DNA of 64,000 bases from Gymnopilus junonius. Its lineage: Eukaryota > Basidiomycota > Agaricomycetes > Agaricales > Galerinaceae. Below the pieces are notes generated by a model, which ran no database searches, had not been told where the DNA came from, and worked only from the letters and a program-made list of their open reading frames with translations. Below are positions 22,853-35,500 of the stretch, piece by piece; positions within the stretch are counted from its first letter, which is position 1; each line of letters starts with the position of its first letter. Made by a program: the position numbers and the translations under genes. The DNA is taken from the NCBI GenBank assembly GCA_015501075.1, contig JADNYJ010000002.1:558001-622000 (forward strand). The letters are read 5' to 3'.

Positions 22853-24982
22853 ATGAGGTTATTCCTCCAGTTTGTTCCTTTCTTTACGCTGCCGTTAGTC
22901 ACTGCTGCCGCCGTGCTCGTCCCCGGCGCGACTTGGATTGATACTTCGGGGAATGTCATCCAGGCACACGGTGGAGGGTTTCTGAAGGTGTGAAAAGCAA
23001 CAAGATTTCACTCAGCTGCTTCACAGATCTTGTCTTCAGGTTGGGGATACTTATTACTGGTTTGGTGAAGACAAGTCACACAACAGTGCGCTATTCAAAG
23101 CAGTTTCTTGCTACATAGTGACTTTCCTGCATATTTTGCATGTCTTGTACTTTATTGATCGGTTATCAGTCTTCAGACCTAGTTACTTGGACTCGCCAAA
23201 ATGATGCACTTACCCCCATCGCAGGGACTATGATATCCACATCCAACATTGTGGAACGTCCGAAAGGTTGGTCACCTACATCGACATTTTTTTCAGACTT
23301 GCTGATCCTGGAAACTATTACATTGAAAGTTATCCTCAACAAAGCTGTGAGCTGATGCCTTCATTTTCTTGAAGCATGGCTAATGACGCGAGGTAACAGA
23401 ATTCCGAATATGTCATGTGGTTTCATTCAGACACATCCAAGTGAGTGCCATATTTCGAGACATAGCCGTATAGAAGAAAACTTAGCACTTATTTTAGTTA
23501 TGGAGCTGCAGAAGTTGGGGTGGCAACGGCGAAATCACCATGTGGACCATATACATACAAGACCAGTTTCAAACCTCTCGGAGCTGATTCCAGAGATATG
23601 AGTGTCTTTCAGGACGGTATGTTTCTTCTCTCCGACCGGTGACCCATTCCCAAGAGTTGGACATCTCATCTGGCTATAGATGATGGTGAATTTTCTTCAT
23701 TCCCCCAACCACGAAAACAGCAATATTGACAAGCAATTGACCTATGGAAGCTGCCCAAACCGCCTATCTCCTTTATGCTTCTGATAATAATCAAAACTTC
23801 AAGATATCTAAGCTGGACTTCAATTATTATAATGTGACGTCTCAAGTAAGCGTGTTAACAGGTCTGCCCTTCATTGTATATCAGTTATACACATCCTTGA
23901 CTTTAAGTCATGCATTCCAGGTTCGACCCTAGAAGCTCCAGGGATGGTCAAGCGCAATGGGGCAAGTTCCACATTATTGTTATAATTCTTAATGACCAGT
24001 GTCGTAGGTATACTACCTTTTCGCGTCTCACACTAGCGGTTGGGACCCCAACCCAAACAAATTCTTTACAGCATCGGTAAGTTTGTATATCTAATCAAAA
24101 TTGAGCTTTGTCCCATTTATCCAGAGCTTGGCGGGGCCTTGGTCATCCCAAGCTGACATTGCCCCAGAAACTGTTCGCACCTACTTTTCACAAAACGCTT
24201 TCGACATGTTCATTCAGCCCAGTTTCACAATCTACATGGGCGATCGGTGGCGTCCTAATCTGCTGGGGAGTAGCACCTATATTTGGTATCCTTTGAGCTG
24301 GAGTACAGGGGCCCCTCAAATCGTCCAAGCCGACATCTGGAGTATCAACCTTGAGGAGGGGACATATACCGTCGCTTCAGGTACACCCTATGAAGCAGAA
24401 AGCGGTGTCATCTCTGGTTCTGCCACCGTTCTCTCCGACTCATCGTTCTCCGGAGGAAAGGCTGTGGGGTATCTTGGTAAAACGGCTACACTTTCACCTT
24501 CTCCAATGGCTTACCTCTTGCGTAAATCAGGTAACGGAGGGTCTGTTACCCTTACTGTTGAGGGCATTGGTGCTGCTCAGTGGGTATCACTGTATTATGC
24601 TAACGGTAATTTGATATCTTTTCATGACGCTAGAGTTTATGTATCTTCTTAACAGGTGACTCGACGTGGAGAAACACGACAATCAGGCAAATTAATTCAA
24701 TACGTACCGATTATTCGGAAACTTATCTATTACGACTGACAGTGTAAACGGTGGCCCTAGCATTTTGGTCGATCAGCCCAACACTGGAGGAGGAAACGTA
24801 ATTTTATCAGTTCCCGTAAAGCTCACTTTACGAGACGGTCCAAATGCGCTGCTATTTTCTGCAAATCAGAAAAGTGTGTGCCTTCCTATTTCCTAGTCTC
24901 TTCGAATCACTTATGCATTTCTCTCTTTTCCATAGCATACGCCGCTGATCTCGACAAGATAGTAGTATACACTGCAGTCTAA
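22853..24982 (+). CDS. Secreted GH43 galactan exo-1,3-beta-galactosidase-like enzyme with CBM35-like module
   Basis: Secreted hydrolase probably acting on beta-1,3-galactan side chains of plant arabinogalactan proteins. ATG 22853 opens a signal peptide (MRLFLQFVPFFTLPLVTAAA). The GH43 five-blade domain follows (WIDTSGNVIQAHGGGFLK, YYWFGEDKSHNSALF, NIVERPKV, YVMWFHSDTSNYG, FQDDDGTAYLLYASD, YYLFASHTSGWDPNPN, FIQPSFTIYMGDRWRPN). A CBM35-like module then begins YEAESG and ends DLDKIVVYTAV, with the TAA at 24980-24982. GH43 joined to CBM35 is the arrangement of basidiomycete exo-beta-1,3-galactanases. Two introns appear to be GC-AG rather than GT-AG (23962-24007 and 24687-24742). The first has the ideal donor GCAAGT and is needed to read NGVYYLFAS. 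The enzyme suits a wood- or litter-degrading lifestyle, which is an inference. Confidence 0.88.
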
Positions 24983-25172
24983 TGAATGTAGCAACGCTGA
25001 GTCGGCCTTCTGAAGCCGATGAGCAATTATATGCAAAAAATTGGTCTCTATGTAGCGCCGTTTGGAAGACTGGTTTGGTAGTCCTATTAAGTTGGGTATT
25101 CATCAGTCGCTGGTCTAAGGTTGTGTGCTCTAAATGCATTTTGTCCGAGATGTTGAAATCCTAAGCGGGAGC

Positions 25173-26626
25173 TTAAAATGATGATTTCCAAAAATTCTTG
25201 AGTTGCTAGATAGAAGGTGTAAGTCACCTAAGTGTAATAAGATAAGAAGAAATTGAAAGTACTTCATAAAAAACAAACATCAAGACGGTATTGGGTCCAA
25301 GACGTACGAAGGACGGCGTCCAACCTTTGAAGAAAAAACGAATGCCTTCATCACGAAAAGCGCGGGTGAGAACATGTGCGAGGCCTGGACCGGAGGACTA
25401 AAAAAAGTTTAAACAAAGGATACTAGGGAAAAGGCCTCATACACACAGCCGCCATAAGTCGTGATCGAATCACATCCGCAGGGGAGCACACCGCTATCAA
25501 CCATCAGAACGCAATTCCAGGACGAATGAACAAGCACGCTTACTTGTGGCAAACATCCCAGCCATACAGCTCGATACTAGATGTAGAAGCAAGTTGTCTC
25601 GAAATTGAAAGTTTAAGATAGGTAAGCGGTTGCCGAGCAAAGTTGTCTTGAAGAAGTCATATCTGAACATGATTAGACTAGAATACTGTCAGCAGCACTT
25701 GTTACTTACGATCCCACCTGGGAAGCCTGACGGTGCGATAATGATAAGGTCAGTGCGCCTAGGTCAAGAGTCAGAAAATCCGTACATTCATTAAAACTGC
25801 ACGGAACTAAAAGGACTTAGTACACAGGAAGATGACAAAAGTAACAGTGCTCACAGTGTTCGTGCCAAGACCACGAGATAAACCGCGGATACCCTCTTCC
25901 TTGATCAGACTAACCAATCCGGAGAAAGCATTGGAATAGTGATATCGTTTCTCTGGAGGTCTGACCAGATCGCTAGTCATTCGCACCAAGATGATGTCTA
26001 AGTTGTGATGATATTCCAGCGATGTCACGTAATCGATGCTGTAATAAACAGACCTGCAGGATTGCCAGCGATACCACCCAGACCGCCTGCCAGGCATGCT
26101 GATAAGAGAAGTGCCGAGGTCGAACTTTTGCCTGACTGCGATAGGTGGGATTTCATCTTCTCGTATGTACCTAATCGCACGAGCGAATATGACATTTGCC
26201 TCATTAAAGACGCGCTCAACCCAGCATACAAACTCCGGAAGCCTGACTTCAAGACGGAGGTACGTATTACGGAGGCTGTCGACGGACGCTTTGACCCGGG
26301 TTCGACGTGCAACGTCTGCATTCGCCTGCGCAAATGTTAGTACCGCCAAGCAAGTCTAGTGTCCCAGCTTACACTTTTGTGACATCCAATGGATGCGTAC
26401 AACAGGCAGCCACTACAGAAAAAATATGGATAAAAGAACATTTATAGCATGAGGCACTGAACATACTCGAGGCAGCGACTCCTATTTGAGGAAGGAGAAT
26501 CAGGTCAACAGGGTGCCGGTGGACCAAAAAATGGATGTACCCCCTAACCTATTAAGCCGTTAGGTGTTATTGGATATATCGACAGCGGAGGAAGTGTGCT
26601 GACCAGAACGGAAAATCGGAAGACAT
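25173..26626 (-). CDS. DIC1: Mitochondrial dicarboxylate carrier (Dic1-like)
   Basis: Inner-membrane carrier exchanging malate/succinate for phosphate or related anions. Three repeats are present with their signature motifs: THPLDVTKVR, GNPADIILVR and CSPADVIRSR. The middle one lacks the usual basic residue, as is common in dicarboxylate carriers. RQMSYSLVRLGTYEKMK is a hallmark of this branch. The end FYEQLKNFWKSSF closes at a TAA (25173-25175). The N-terminus is built from tiny exons: 23 nt (26604-26626, MSSDFPFW), 8 nt (26541-26548), 15 nt (26467-26481), then the exon starting at 26412. Together these read FPFWLGGVAASMAACCTHPLD, the canonical start of this family. All three introns there are GT-AG and 54-59 nt. 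The assignment to dicarboxylates rather than 2-oxoglutarate is by sequence resemblance only. Confidence 0.88.
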
Positions 26627-27291
26627 TGCGAGAAGAATACACGGAGGAAAGAGAGAATCAAGAGGAAGCCTGAGTTCAAGTTATGGCGGCGATGACTCTA
26701 CTCTTATGTGTACGTATGAGCCTGCAAGCCTGCGGGAAAGGAAAACTTAAGAGTCGACTCGGAGCTCGCATGTCGTCTCGTACCTGCATAGCTCGGCTAT
26801 GTTCGGCGTGATGGCTGCATAGTATTAACTTAAAGCCGCGAGGAGAATACGAGGCACGAGCAGCAAGTCCAAGTATGTATGGCTTTTGTGCTGAATGGTA
26901 TTGGGGAAGTGGATGGCAGGTTTTCTGAAACTAGGACGCAAGACATAGGTTCGTAAAGGAAGTTAAAATTAATGTGTAACTCAGCGACTGCTGTCTGCAG
27001 GTGTACAACATGTACACTAGTATACAGAACACTATCGGGTTTGAATACAAAATCTCTGGGCCAACGATGACCCAGAACGAATTCGAACGAAGACTCAAAA
27101 CACCGTAGGAGCACTCTGAGTTGCGAGGTCCGTGCACGAGTCGGTTGAGTGGTTGTTCTTGTTTGGCCCGACAAGAACAACCAATCAAACGTTTGCACCT
27201 GGTTCATTTCACGCCTCGCCCTTTCATCTTTCCATTCATCTCTTTTTCCCACTTTCTGCTTTTCCTCTATTCTACCCCAAATTTTGCGACC
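26627..27291. other. Divergent promoter region, DIC1 / SUB2
   Basis: The 665 bp between divergent starts hold a perfect 13-bp inverted repeat with a CCAAT box (27150-27185). Closer to SUB2 lies a long C/T-rich tract (about 27200-27290) directly before its ATG, a common feature at transcription starts of strongly expressed fungal genes. A 203-codon minus-strand frame (26830-27441) overlaps the SUB2 start and is not credible. Confidence 0.5.
27150..27183. repeat. Perfect inverted repeat (13-bp arms, 8-nt loop) upstream of SUB2
   Basis: The left arm TGGTTGTTCTTGT (27150-27162) is the exact reverse complement of ACAAGAACAACCA (27171-27183), with TTGGCCCG between them. The right arm runs into a CCAAT box (27181-27185), about 107 bp before the SUB2 start codon. 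It could form a hairpin in DNA or in the 5' UTR, or be a dimeric factor site. Confidence 0.7.
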
Positions 27292-29297
27292 ATGAGCGGA
27301 CACGATAATGAGGATCTTATCGACTACGAGGAGGACCACGATATCCCGAACGTTGGTGCTGCCACAGCAACAAATGGTGGGGTGACGGCTGGTGTCGCTG
27401 ACGCGGAGGGAAAAGATAAGAAAAACTTTTCTGGCATTCATTCGACTGGTTTCAGGTCAGTTGCATATGCATATGTATACATTTTATTTCCTCTTATTTG
27501 AGTCTCCCTCTATTCAGAGATTTTCTTCTGAAGCCAGAGTTGTTGCGTGCCATTAGTGATCTTGGTTTTGAACATCCCTCAGAAGGTAGCATCTTTTCCT
27601 ACATGTGGTATAATCAGATTGTCTCATACAATCAACAGTGCAACAAGAGTGTATTCCGCAAGCCGTTCTCGGTATGGACGTGCTTTGCCAAGCGAAATCC
27701 GGTCACGGAAAGACTGCCGTTTTCGTTCTGGCTACGTTGCAACAGCTTGAACCCGTCAATGGCGAAGTGTCTGTTCTGGTGCTTTGCCATACACGGGAGC
27801 TTGCATTCCAGATCAAAAACGAATACACTCGTTTTGCTAAGTACATGCCAGATGTGCGTGTCAGCACTTTCTACGGTGGCACACCCGTCCAGAAAGATGC
27901 CGAAATTCTCCGTGACAAATCTAAATGCCCTCATATCGTGGTCGCCACACCCGGTCGATTGAATGCCCTCGCAAGAGATAAGGTCCTCGATGCAAAGAAC
28001 GTGAAGCATTTTGTTTTAGACGAGTGCGATAAAATGCTCGAACAGCTTGGTTAGTCTTGCGAATTTGGCGCTCCAACTCGTTTACATTACCCCCAAAAAC
28101 CTGGTTTAAACGTCAATGCCCATAATATCGTGGCATCTGACAAGGTTGTTCCTTTTGGATTACGTTCGGGAGGGCAGCGGTCTGGATCCTTTTTTCAAAG
28201 TCCTGGGCACTGGCATACCACTCGTGGCCCCGAACATCAATTTCCGAGGATTGTCGTCAGGTTTATATGCAGCGACTGCCGATTTTTTTTCCATACTAGT
28301 TATTCGTGTCGCATCTTCTCTTTTGTGCCGCCTCTTTCTTCGACCATCTTATCTAATCCCGACATCGTCCATTAGACATGCGCCGTGATGTACAAGAAAT
28401 TTTTCGAGCGACACCTCACCATAAGCAAGTCATGATGTTCAGCGCGACTTTGGCAAAAGATATTAGGGCCACTTGCAAGAAATTCATGGCAAATGTATGT
28501 TCCCTCTTTCATTTGTTTTACTTCATCTCATACGTGGCTGCAGCCTCTCGAAATTTTCGTCGACGACGAGACGAAGCTTACGTTGCACGGCCTCCAGCAA
28601 CATTACGTCAAACTTGAAGAAGCTGGCAAAAACAGGAAGTTGAATGAATTATTGGATTCCTTGGAATTCAATCAGGTAATTACCGAGTTTTCGTATGGGA
28701 AGCTCTTGTTTACAGCCTCGTGTAGGTTGTGATTTTTGTGAAGTCGGTTGCTCGTGCGATCGAGCTCGACAAACTTCTTGTGTCTTGCAACTTTCCCAGT
28801 ATCAGCATCCACTCAGGCCTTCAGCAGGAAGAACGGTTTGTTCAAGTTCTCTAGTCCAGATTATCCACCTCATTATTTTTACTTTCTCAACAGTATTCGT
28901 CGGTACACTGCGTTCAAGGCTTTCGAGAAGCGTATTTTGGTTGCAACTGATATCTTCGGTCGCGGGATTGATGTTGAACGTGTCAATATCGTCATTAACT
29001 ATGACTGCCCGCCTGATGCCGATAGTTACTTGCACCGCGTAGGGTACGTTTACTTACTGCTTACCATCTAGAGTAGTCGTCTGATCATTTTCTAGGCGAG
29101 CTGGGCGTTTCGGGACAAAAGGACTTGCAATCACGTTTGTCTCGTCTGAAAACGATCAGCAAGTTATGGCGGCAATTCAATCCCGATTTGAGGTTGCCGT
29201 GCCAGAATTACCTGACCATATTGATCCTGCAAGCTACAGTGAGTAATTTATGTCACTGAAGTACTGTCCTCACTGTTTGCCTGTAGTGACCTCTTAA
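27292..29297 (+). CDS. SUB2: DEAD-box helicase Sub2 (UAP56/DDX39), spliceosome and mRNA export
   Basis: Nuclear RNA-dependent ATPase that acts in spliceosome assembly and, with the TREX complex, in mRNA export. The start [15 protein letters not shown] is the family's acidic N-terminus. Then come [21 protein letters not shown] (Q-motif region), motif [18 protein letters not shown], motif II DECD in [10 protein letters not shown], motif [30 protein letters not shown], and motif [19 protein letters not shown] instead of DEAD identifies the UAP56/Sub2 group. The third residue of the Walker loop is His (SGHGKT), where yeast has Leu and S. pombe Met. The final intron splits the last codons, giving SYMTS and a TAA at 29295-29297. 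At least seven short introns are present. Confidence 0.95.
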
Positions 29298-29480
29298 GCT
29301 TGTCTTACTCGCTTTCCATGTAAATACTTCTGTCGCTTCTACACATATCGTTCCTGTAGGGTATTGAATATTGAGATATAAATATCGTCACGTCCAGGAC
29401 TAGAGAAACACTGCCAAAAATATTGATACCCCCGGACTATGCCGTATGAATAACCCCTAGCGTCACGCATGATGTCACTG

Positions 29481-29486
29481 CACGTG
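29481..29486. promoter_or_regulatory. CACGTG palindrome before the hybrid histidine kinase
   Basis: A CACGTG core lies 54 bp upstream of the proposed start codon at 29540, in the 242-bp gap after SUB2. Basic helix-loop-helix factors bind this core in fungi, but a six-base match can occur by chance. Confidence 0.3.
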
Positions 29487-29539
29487 GAGCTCTTTGATCC
29501 CTAGTCGAGCCCTGGTTGGTACGCACTCCCAAAGAGATT

Positions 29540-32500
29540 ATGAGGAAGAAATTTGGTCAACCCTCATTTCCGACTCTTTACTTCAAAGATGGCGTTCTCT
29601 CAGTGCCTGGCTATACCTTTGAGAAGGTCTGCAGCAACTGACATATCTATTGCCCGTTCTATTTATTCCTTTTCCAGGCCGTTCCTTGGCACGACACTGG
29701 CAGTATGACAATCCTGGCAGAAGGAAACAGCTTAAAGGATGGCTCAAGTGTCCTGGCGAAGATTGCGCCTGCTCAGTCAAATGGTTCCATGTGTCTTGAA
29801 AGAGAGGCTCATATGTACGTTTTCCCGGATTTATCTGCTTGTTCGATTTCTTCCCTCTCTCTGTAGATTAGGGCTTATGGCTTCATCGCTGGAAGGTCAA
29901 AGTACTGCCCTTCGAATGATCGACTTCCTCAAAATCCCCCGGGAAAGTGGTGATTGTGTGGTCCTCCTCCTCGTGCATCCAGGTCTCAACTTGCTTGGAC
30001 GGTATTTACCGCCATCGAAAGTGAACGACTTGCTGGTAGCAGACGCTTCTCGTTCAAGGACTACAAACGCTGGCCAGGGTGACATCCATATGACGGGCAT
30101 TGAGGAGCCTGATCTTGCGGAGGAAATGGAGGCATTCGATATCATGGATCTCGCTTCGTTCCTGGAGTACGGCAGATTGAAGTAACTTTCAACGTCACAC
30201 TAACCTTCTTTCTTAGGTTTGCAATCCAGGCAACACGTTGTCTAGAAGTTTTACATAAGTGACGCGCATTGCATTTATTTCACCGGCTTCCGGCTGATTT
30301 TTTTTGATTCCTTTAAGAGCAGGGCTGGTTCATCGCGAAGGTTAGAAATTCGACACTCCCATACAATCTGCTAACGAAGATGTCTTGCAGTCCGAGCAAA
30401 TGCATTTCATTTGAACTCTCATTCCGGTTTGGTGCGGCTGGTGCACTTTGGAAACCGCGCGATATCGCTGGAAAACTTTGGTTCACCTTCATCCCTCGTG
30501 CTGCGCGCCTATGAAGAAGCTGAGAAGCTCAAGACGAAGGAAGCATTGTGCTATCTTGCGCCTGAACAAACCGGCAGCATCGAAACTATGGCCCAGGACC
30601 ACAGAACTGATTTGTATTCGTTAGGCATCCTTTTTTGGACGCTGCTTGTTGGTAGAGGCCAAATGCCTTTCGAAGGAGGCGCTCTTGAACTTCTGCACTC
30701 TATCGTGCAGAAGCGTCCTATGCCGGTCCATGAGGTTAGGCGTGATATACCGCAAGTCCTGGCTAACATTATTGACAAGGTATTGTTCCGTCATCAAATC
30801 AGTCGTAAAACTCGCATTCAAACGTGACCTAGCTTCTATCTAAAAACCCTGATGACCGATATCAAAGTGCGTACGGACTCAAGACAGACCTCATTCAATG
30901 CCAGCAACGTCTCTTGGCAACAGTTTCGTCTTCTTCAGACGATTCATCAGAGGTATGGTTTTTCTTCCTCCCGAAAATTATAGGCTGACTTGAGTGCCAT
31001 CCCTAGCTTATTCCCCCTTTCGAAATTGCGCAGGAGGACCGTTTCGTGGTCAGGACATGGCTTCATCTCGTGTTCGAGCTTTCTACTCATTCTGATCCAG
31101 GAATTTACAATGCCTCTTGCTTTGGTCAAGCTCTTCGTTGTTCTTTATGGCTCTCTTTAACTAACATTTATGTAGTATGGTCGAGAAAAGGAACTCGAAT
31201 TGATAAGGAATATTAGTAAGTCTTATGGGGATTTGATTTTTTTTATTTCTTATCACACCCGAAGTCCGAAATGTCTCCAACAGCTTTTCAAAGCATTTCT
31301 CGGCCAGCAAAGGCTATTTCGCTCTCTCGACAAGCGGATCGCACAGCTTGACATCTGAAGACTATCCGGATTCGGCATCCTCTCGAAGCCAATCCCCATA
31401 CAACACCTCCATGGGTAGCACCTCTAGCCCAAGAACGTTTGCAACCTTGGATCCCTCTCCCTATGACCCATCTTCATCTGTCTCGTTGAGCCCTTCTCTA
31501 CAATCTGGAGAGGGCTTACGAAAGACAATGCTGCGTGGTCGAAGCCGAGTTTCGCGAACTGAAACCGTTCTTGTTGTTGGACCACCTGGGTAGGTTCTGC
31601 ATTTTTGAAAGACATATTCATTCAAGTTTCATTCCCACAAAAGGATAGGAAAGAGCTCAATAATTCTCATAAACCAGGCTCCTTGGCGTTGTAGGTGTCT
31701 TGACTGCTAAGGAACCTACCCTGACTTAAAATCCTGAACAGCACATGGCTTGTGGGGCCAGGCAAAGTTTCAAGGTGCAGATTCTGCGCCTTTTGCCGCC
31801 CTTGTGAGTTTTCATTTCGCTGCATTGCTGCTTCCATTGACGGGGGTTGGTTCTTTACATCAGCTGGCTTGTCTATCTTCCGTCCTGCGCCAATTAATGG
31901 TTTTTCACACTGACTTACACCGCTTCGTCGATGCATTGCGTGAACGCCTTGGCCCTCAATTGCAGAATGTGCCCCTTCTCTACCAGGGAACTCCCGAGTT
32001 GAAAGACGTTCTGGCATTATTTGATATTCATTTAGATACTCCTCAAGAACCTTTAAACACCAGAGAACTGCGGGCTCGTTTTCAATCCTTGGTGGAAAAT
32101 GTTTTCACTATCATTGCTGAGACACGTTTGTTTGCATTGTTCCTTGATGATTTGCATGAAGCGGACCAGTCGTTGAGTCTTTACAGCATGGTCGAACCTA
32201 ATGCTAAGCCTAATTTATGTTTCAGGACCCTGGACCTTGTTTCTACCTTGGTAAATTCGCGGAGTCGCATGGTCAGTTCATAGTAAAAGTTTTGGAGACT
32301 TGCTCATACTCTATCGAACAGCTGATCTTTGCCACCCTCAGGTCAGATAAAATGTATGTTTTCAGGTTCTAAATGAGCTCCTTAACTCACAGCGCAAAGG
32401 GATGCCGTCGAACACATTCGAGGAATGTTTACTAGTCGTTCCCGAGCCACCTGGATCACTTTAGAGCCTTTGTCTTTGATAGCTGTATCACTGCTGGTGT

Positions 32501-35500
32501 CGAAAACTCTGCACCGGACAACAGAAGACTGTATACCACTGTCGAATTTTGTCTTAGCTGCCTCGTCGGGTAATGCCTTTTCGGCGCGAAGTGTTCTGAG
32601 CACACTCCAGCGCCAAAATCTGGTCAGTCTTTTCCTTAGTAGTAATTGAAGCCTCTCTCTGATGGACCAAATAAAAGATCACCTTTGATTGGGAACATAA
32701 CTTCTGGGTGTATGTTTTTTCTTCCCTTGACTATTTCAGACTTCAATCCACCCTCAATCTCTTCAAGGTATGACATGGCAGCAATTGAGCGCACCCTTGC
32801 AGACCAGAAGTTCTCTGATCCAACGGATCTTACCTTTTTAACCACGCGACTACGGGAGTTGCCTGAAGAAGCCCGAAAATATTTGCTATGGGCAGCTTTT
32901 TTTGGGGAGACGTATGTTTAACTGTGGATTTTTAGTATGCGCTTTGGCTTAGTTACCTCCCCTCAGCTTCAAGGTAACGGAGGTGGCTTTGATGATGGAC
33001 TGGGAAGATTACAACGAGCACACTGGAAATGATGATGACATAGACGCTATGTGGTCTGTCCATAGAGCTGTCTCCAACCTCCGTGAAAGTGGCCAGGCGA
33101 GCGGCCACAGATCAATGAGAGGGTTGCAGCTTGCTTTAGCGGAAGGCTGGTTGATCACTAGGGCACGGGATATGTGTAGCTTTGCCCATGACCGATATCG
33201 ACAAGCGACTCAAGCAGTAGTTGAGACGCTTTCACCGGACGCCGTCGCAAAGATGTCCTTCCGAGTAAGGTGCCGATCCGTTACAATAAGTTCTCGTTTG
33301 ACTAAAATGAAGCTTAGATCATCTTGATGATGTTGCATGAAAGTCCGGTTGACGTTTATCGGATAGCAGAGCATGCTAAGAGGTGAAAACTTCGTCACGG
33401 GCAACAAGCATTTATTAACCCATGTCAACAGGTGCCTCAGTCTTCTTCGCGATCACCCCAAACGAGATGAACTACTGGATGTCTTAATTGATGCAGGCGA
33501 GTCTGCCTGGGCTCGCGGTGCCCACGAGGTGAAATCATAATCATAATTTGCTCACTTTGCGCTTTAAATGAACCTTCCTGCTAGCTCTCAATCCAATCCT
33601 TTGTCAGCGCACGGTCGCTGCTTCGAGAGAATGCCTGGGCCGACAAACCTCATCGGACATTCAATCTTTTATTCAGACTTGCAGCGTTAGTTTGCCTTTT
33701 TTTCCTCGTTTAAAAGCTCATTGCCTAATGTCTATAGTCTATACACTTGGAGGGGTACATTTAATTCACTGTGCGTCATCAGAAATCTGACGCTTGTGCG
33801 ATCTAGGTGAATTGGATGAATCGGACTCCATTTTGAGTGAATGTCTCCTCTACTGTAGACAACCGGACGAAAAAGGCAACATACTCCGCTCAAGATCACG
33901 TAATCATTGGTTACGTGGAAATTACTCTGACGCTTTGAATGACACATTGCTGGCGCTGAAGGTGCTCGGAATTGAAATAAATTTATCGCCGACGCGAAGG
34001 CAAGCGGATACAATGTTTGAGCAAGTCAAAAACGAAATTTTAGCTGTCGGTTTTGATGAAATTTTGATGATACCCCGAACTACGGATCCTCGAACAGAAC
34101 TGGCAGTCAGTTTGTTAAATGATGCTGGTTGGTAATACTATTTAGAGCAACTTTACATTGTTGCTTATTTTGTTTAAGGGATGAATGCTTACTGGAGTCC
34201 ATCACCTTATTCTTTTGCGGACATCATTGGATTGACGGTGAGTAGTCGCAGCTCCTCCTTTGTAGAATGCTAGATATATTTTTTTCAGACCATCAAATTG
34301 GCTCTACGGTGATTGCAGATTTTCTGCAGAGAGGGTTGCCTAATGACAAGCATTTTATTAGATCTGGCATGTCTCCTGGGACTGCACTCGGTTTCTTCTG
34401 GGCATTAGGGGGTGCGTAATTCTCAATCCTTTTCATGCCCATGAAACTTGTGCTGATTGCTACCAGCCTCTGCCGAACGACGAGAAATGTACCGCTTCTC
34501 AGCCGACCTTGCCAAACTTGCTCTGCGCATTGCTGAACGATACGGAAGTTCAGGAGAAAAATGGTTGGTTATATGTGATATAGACAACATGTCCTTAACT
34601 GAACGACGACGATAGTCGAGCACAGGTTCTCTTCTGTTCTATGGTGTCAGGCTTTGACAACATACACATCCGGGCAAATCTTCCTCGTTTAGAGCAAGCC
34701 GTCAAGTACGGAAACAGCGCCGGTGATCGGTATGCGAAGCTTCAATTTATGTACCACTATCCTTTAACTTCGAGTCCCCAGCATCTATACGAGTTTTGCC
34801 AGCATTCATTCTATTATAACCAGATTTTACGTCGCCGAACATCGTGAGTCCTTGTTAATAACACACCTCGCCTCTCTGACTTTACATGTAGTCAAGGACC
34901 TCCTTGTCGCTGCAGACGAGGTACGCAATTACCATATTTGATTTGAAACTTGGCTGATGTCATTCAAAAGTGTGTCAATGATATTAAGTTGTCTACTCCA
35001 GGTGGAGAGCATCTCATCCAGGCGACAGGTACGCCGATACGGTGTAACCATCCTTCTGGCACTTATCGTTCAACAGCGATTCTCAATTGTATTCGCGTCC
35101 TTGGTGGATTTACCAGGGCCGATTCTGTTGACACAGTTTTTGACACGGAAAGTTTTGTTGAAAGTAAATATCTTGAACGCATTTATGAAACATCTGGGAA
35201 CCTTTCTCTATCACTCAACTGGTAAGGATCTCAACAATTTTTGTTGTTCTTCCTAATATATCCTTCGGTCATCTAGGTATGACTCGTTCAAGGTAAGCTC
35301 AGAACCAGGCACAATTCGCCGCCTATACATATTGTTATATGTTTTGTGTTTTAAACTCCTTTGTGAAGGTCGTCAGCTATTTTTGTGTCGGCCACATCAA
35401 AGAAGCCGCCAGTCTGGGATTTAGCGTGTACAAAACAAGAGATGCACACCCAAAGTAAGAACTCAAACTTTTTTTACTGTTTTCATGGTACTACTAGTAT

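Noticed and set aside
26830..27441. 203-codon minus-strand open frame upstream of and overlapping SUB2
   Set aside because: It is antisense to the SUB2 first exon and the C/T-rich leader, has no domain, and its composition follows that tract.
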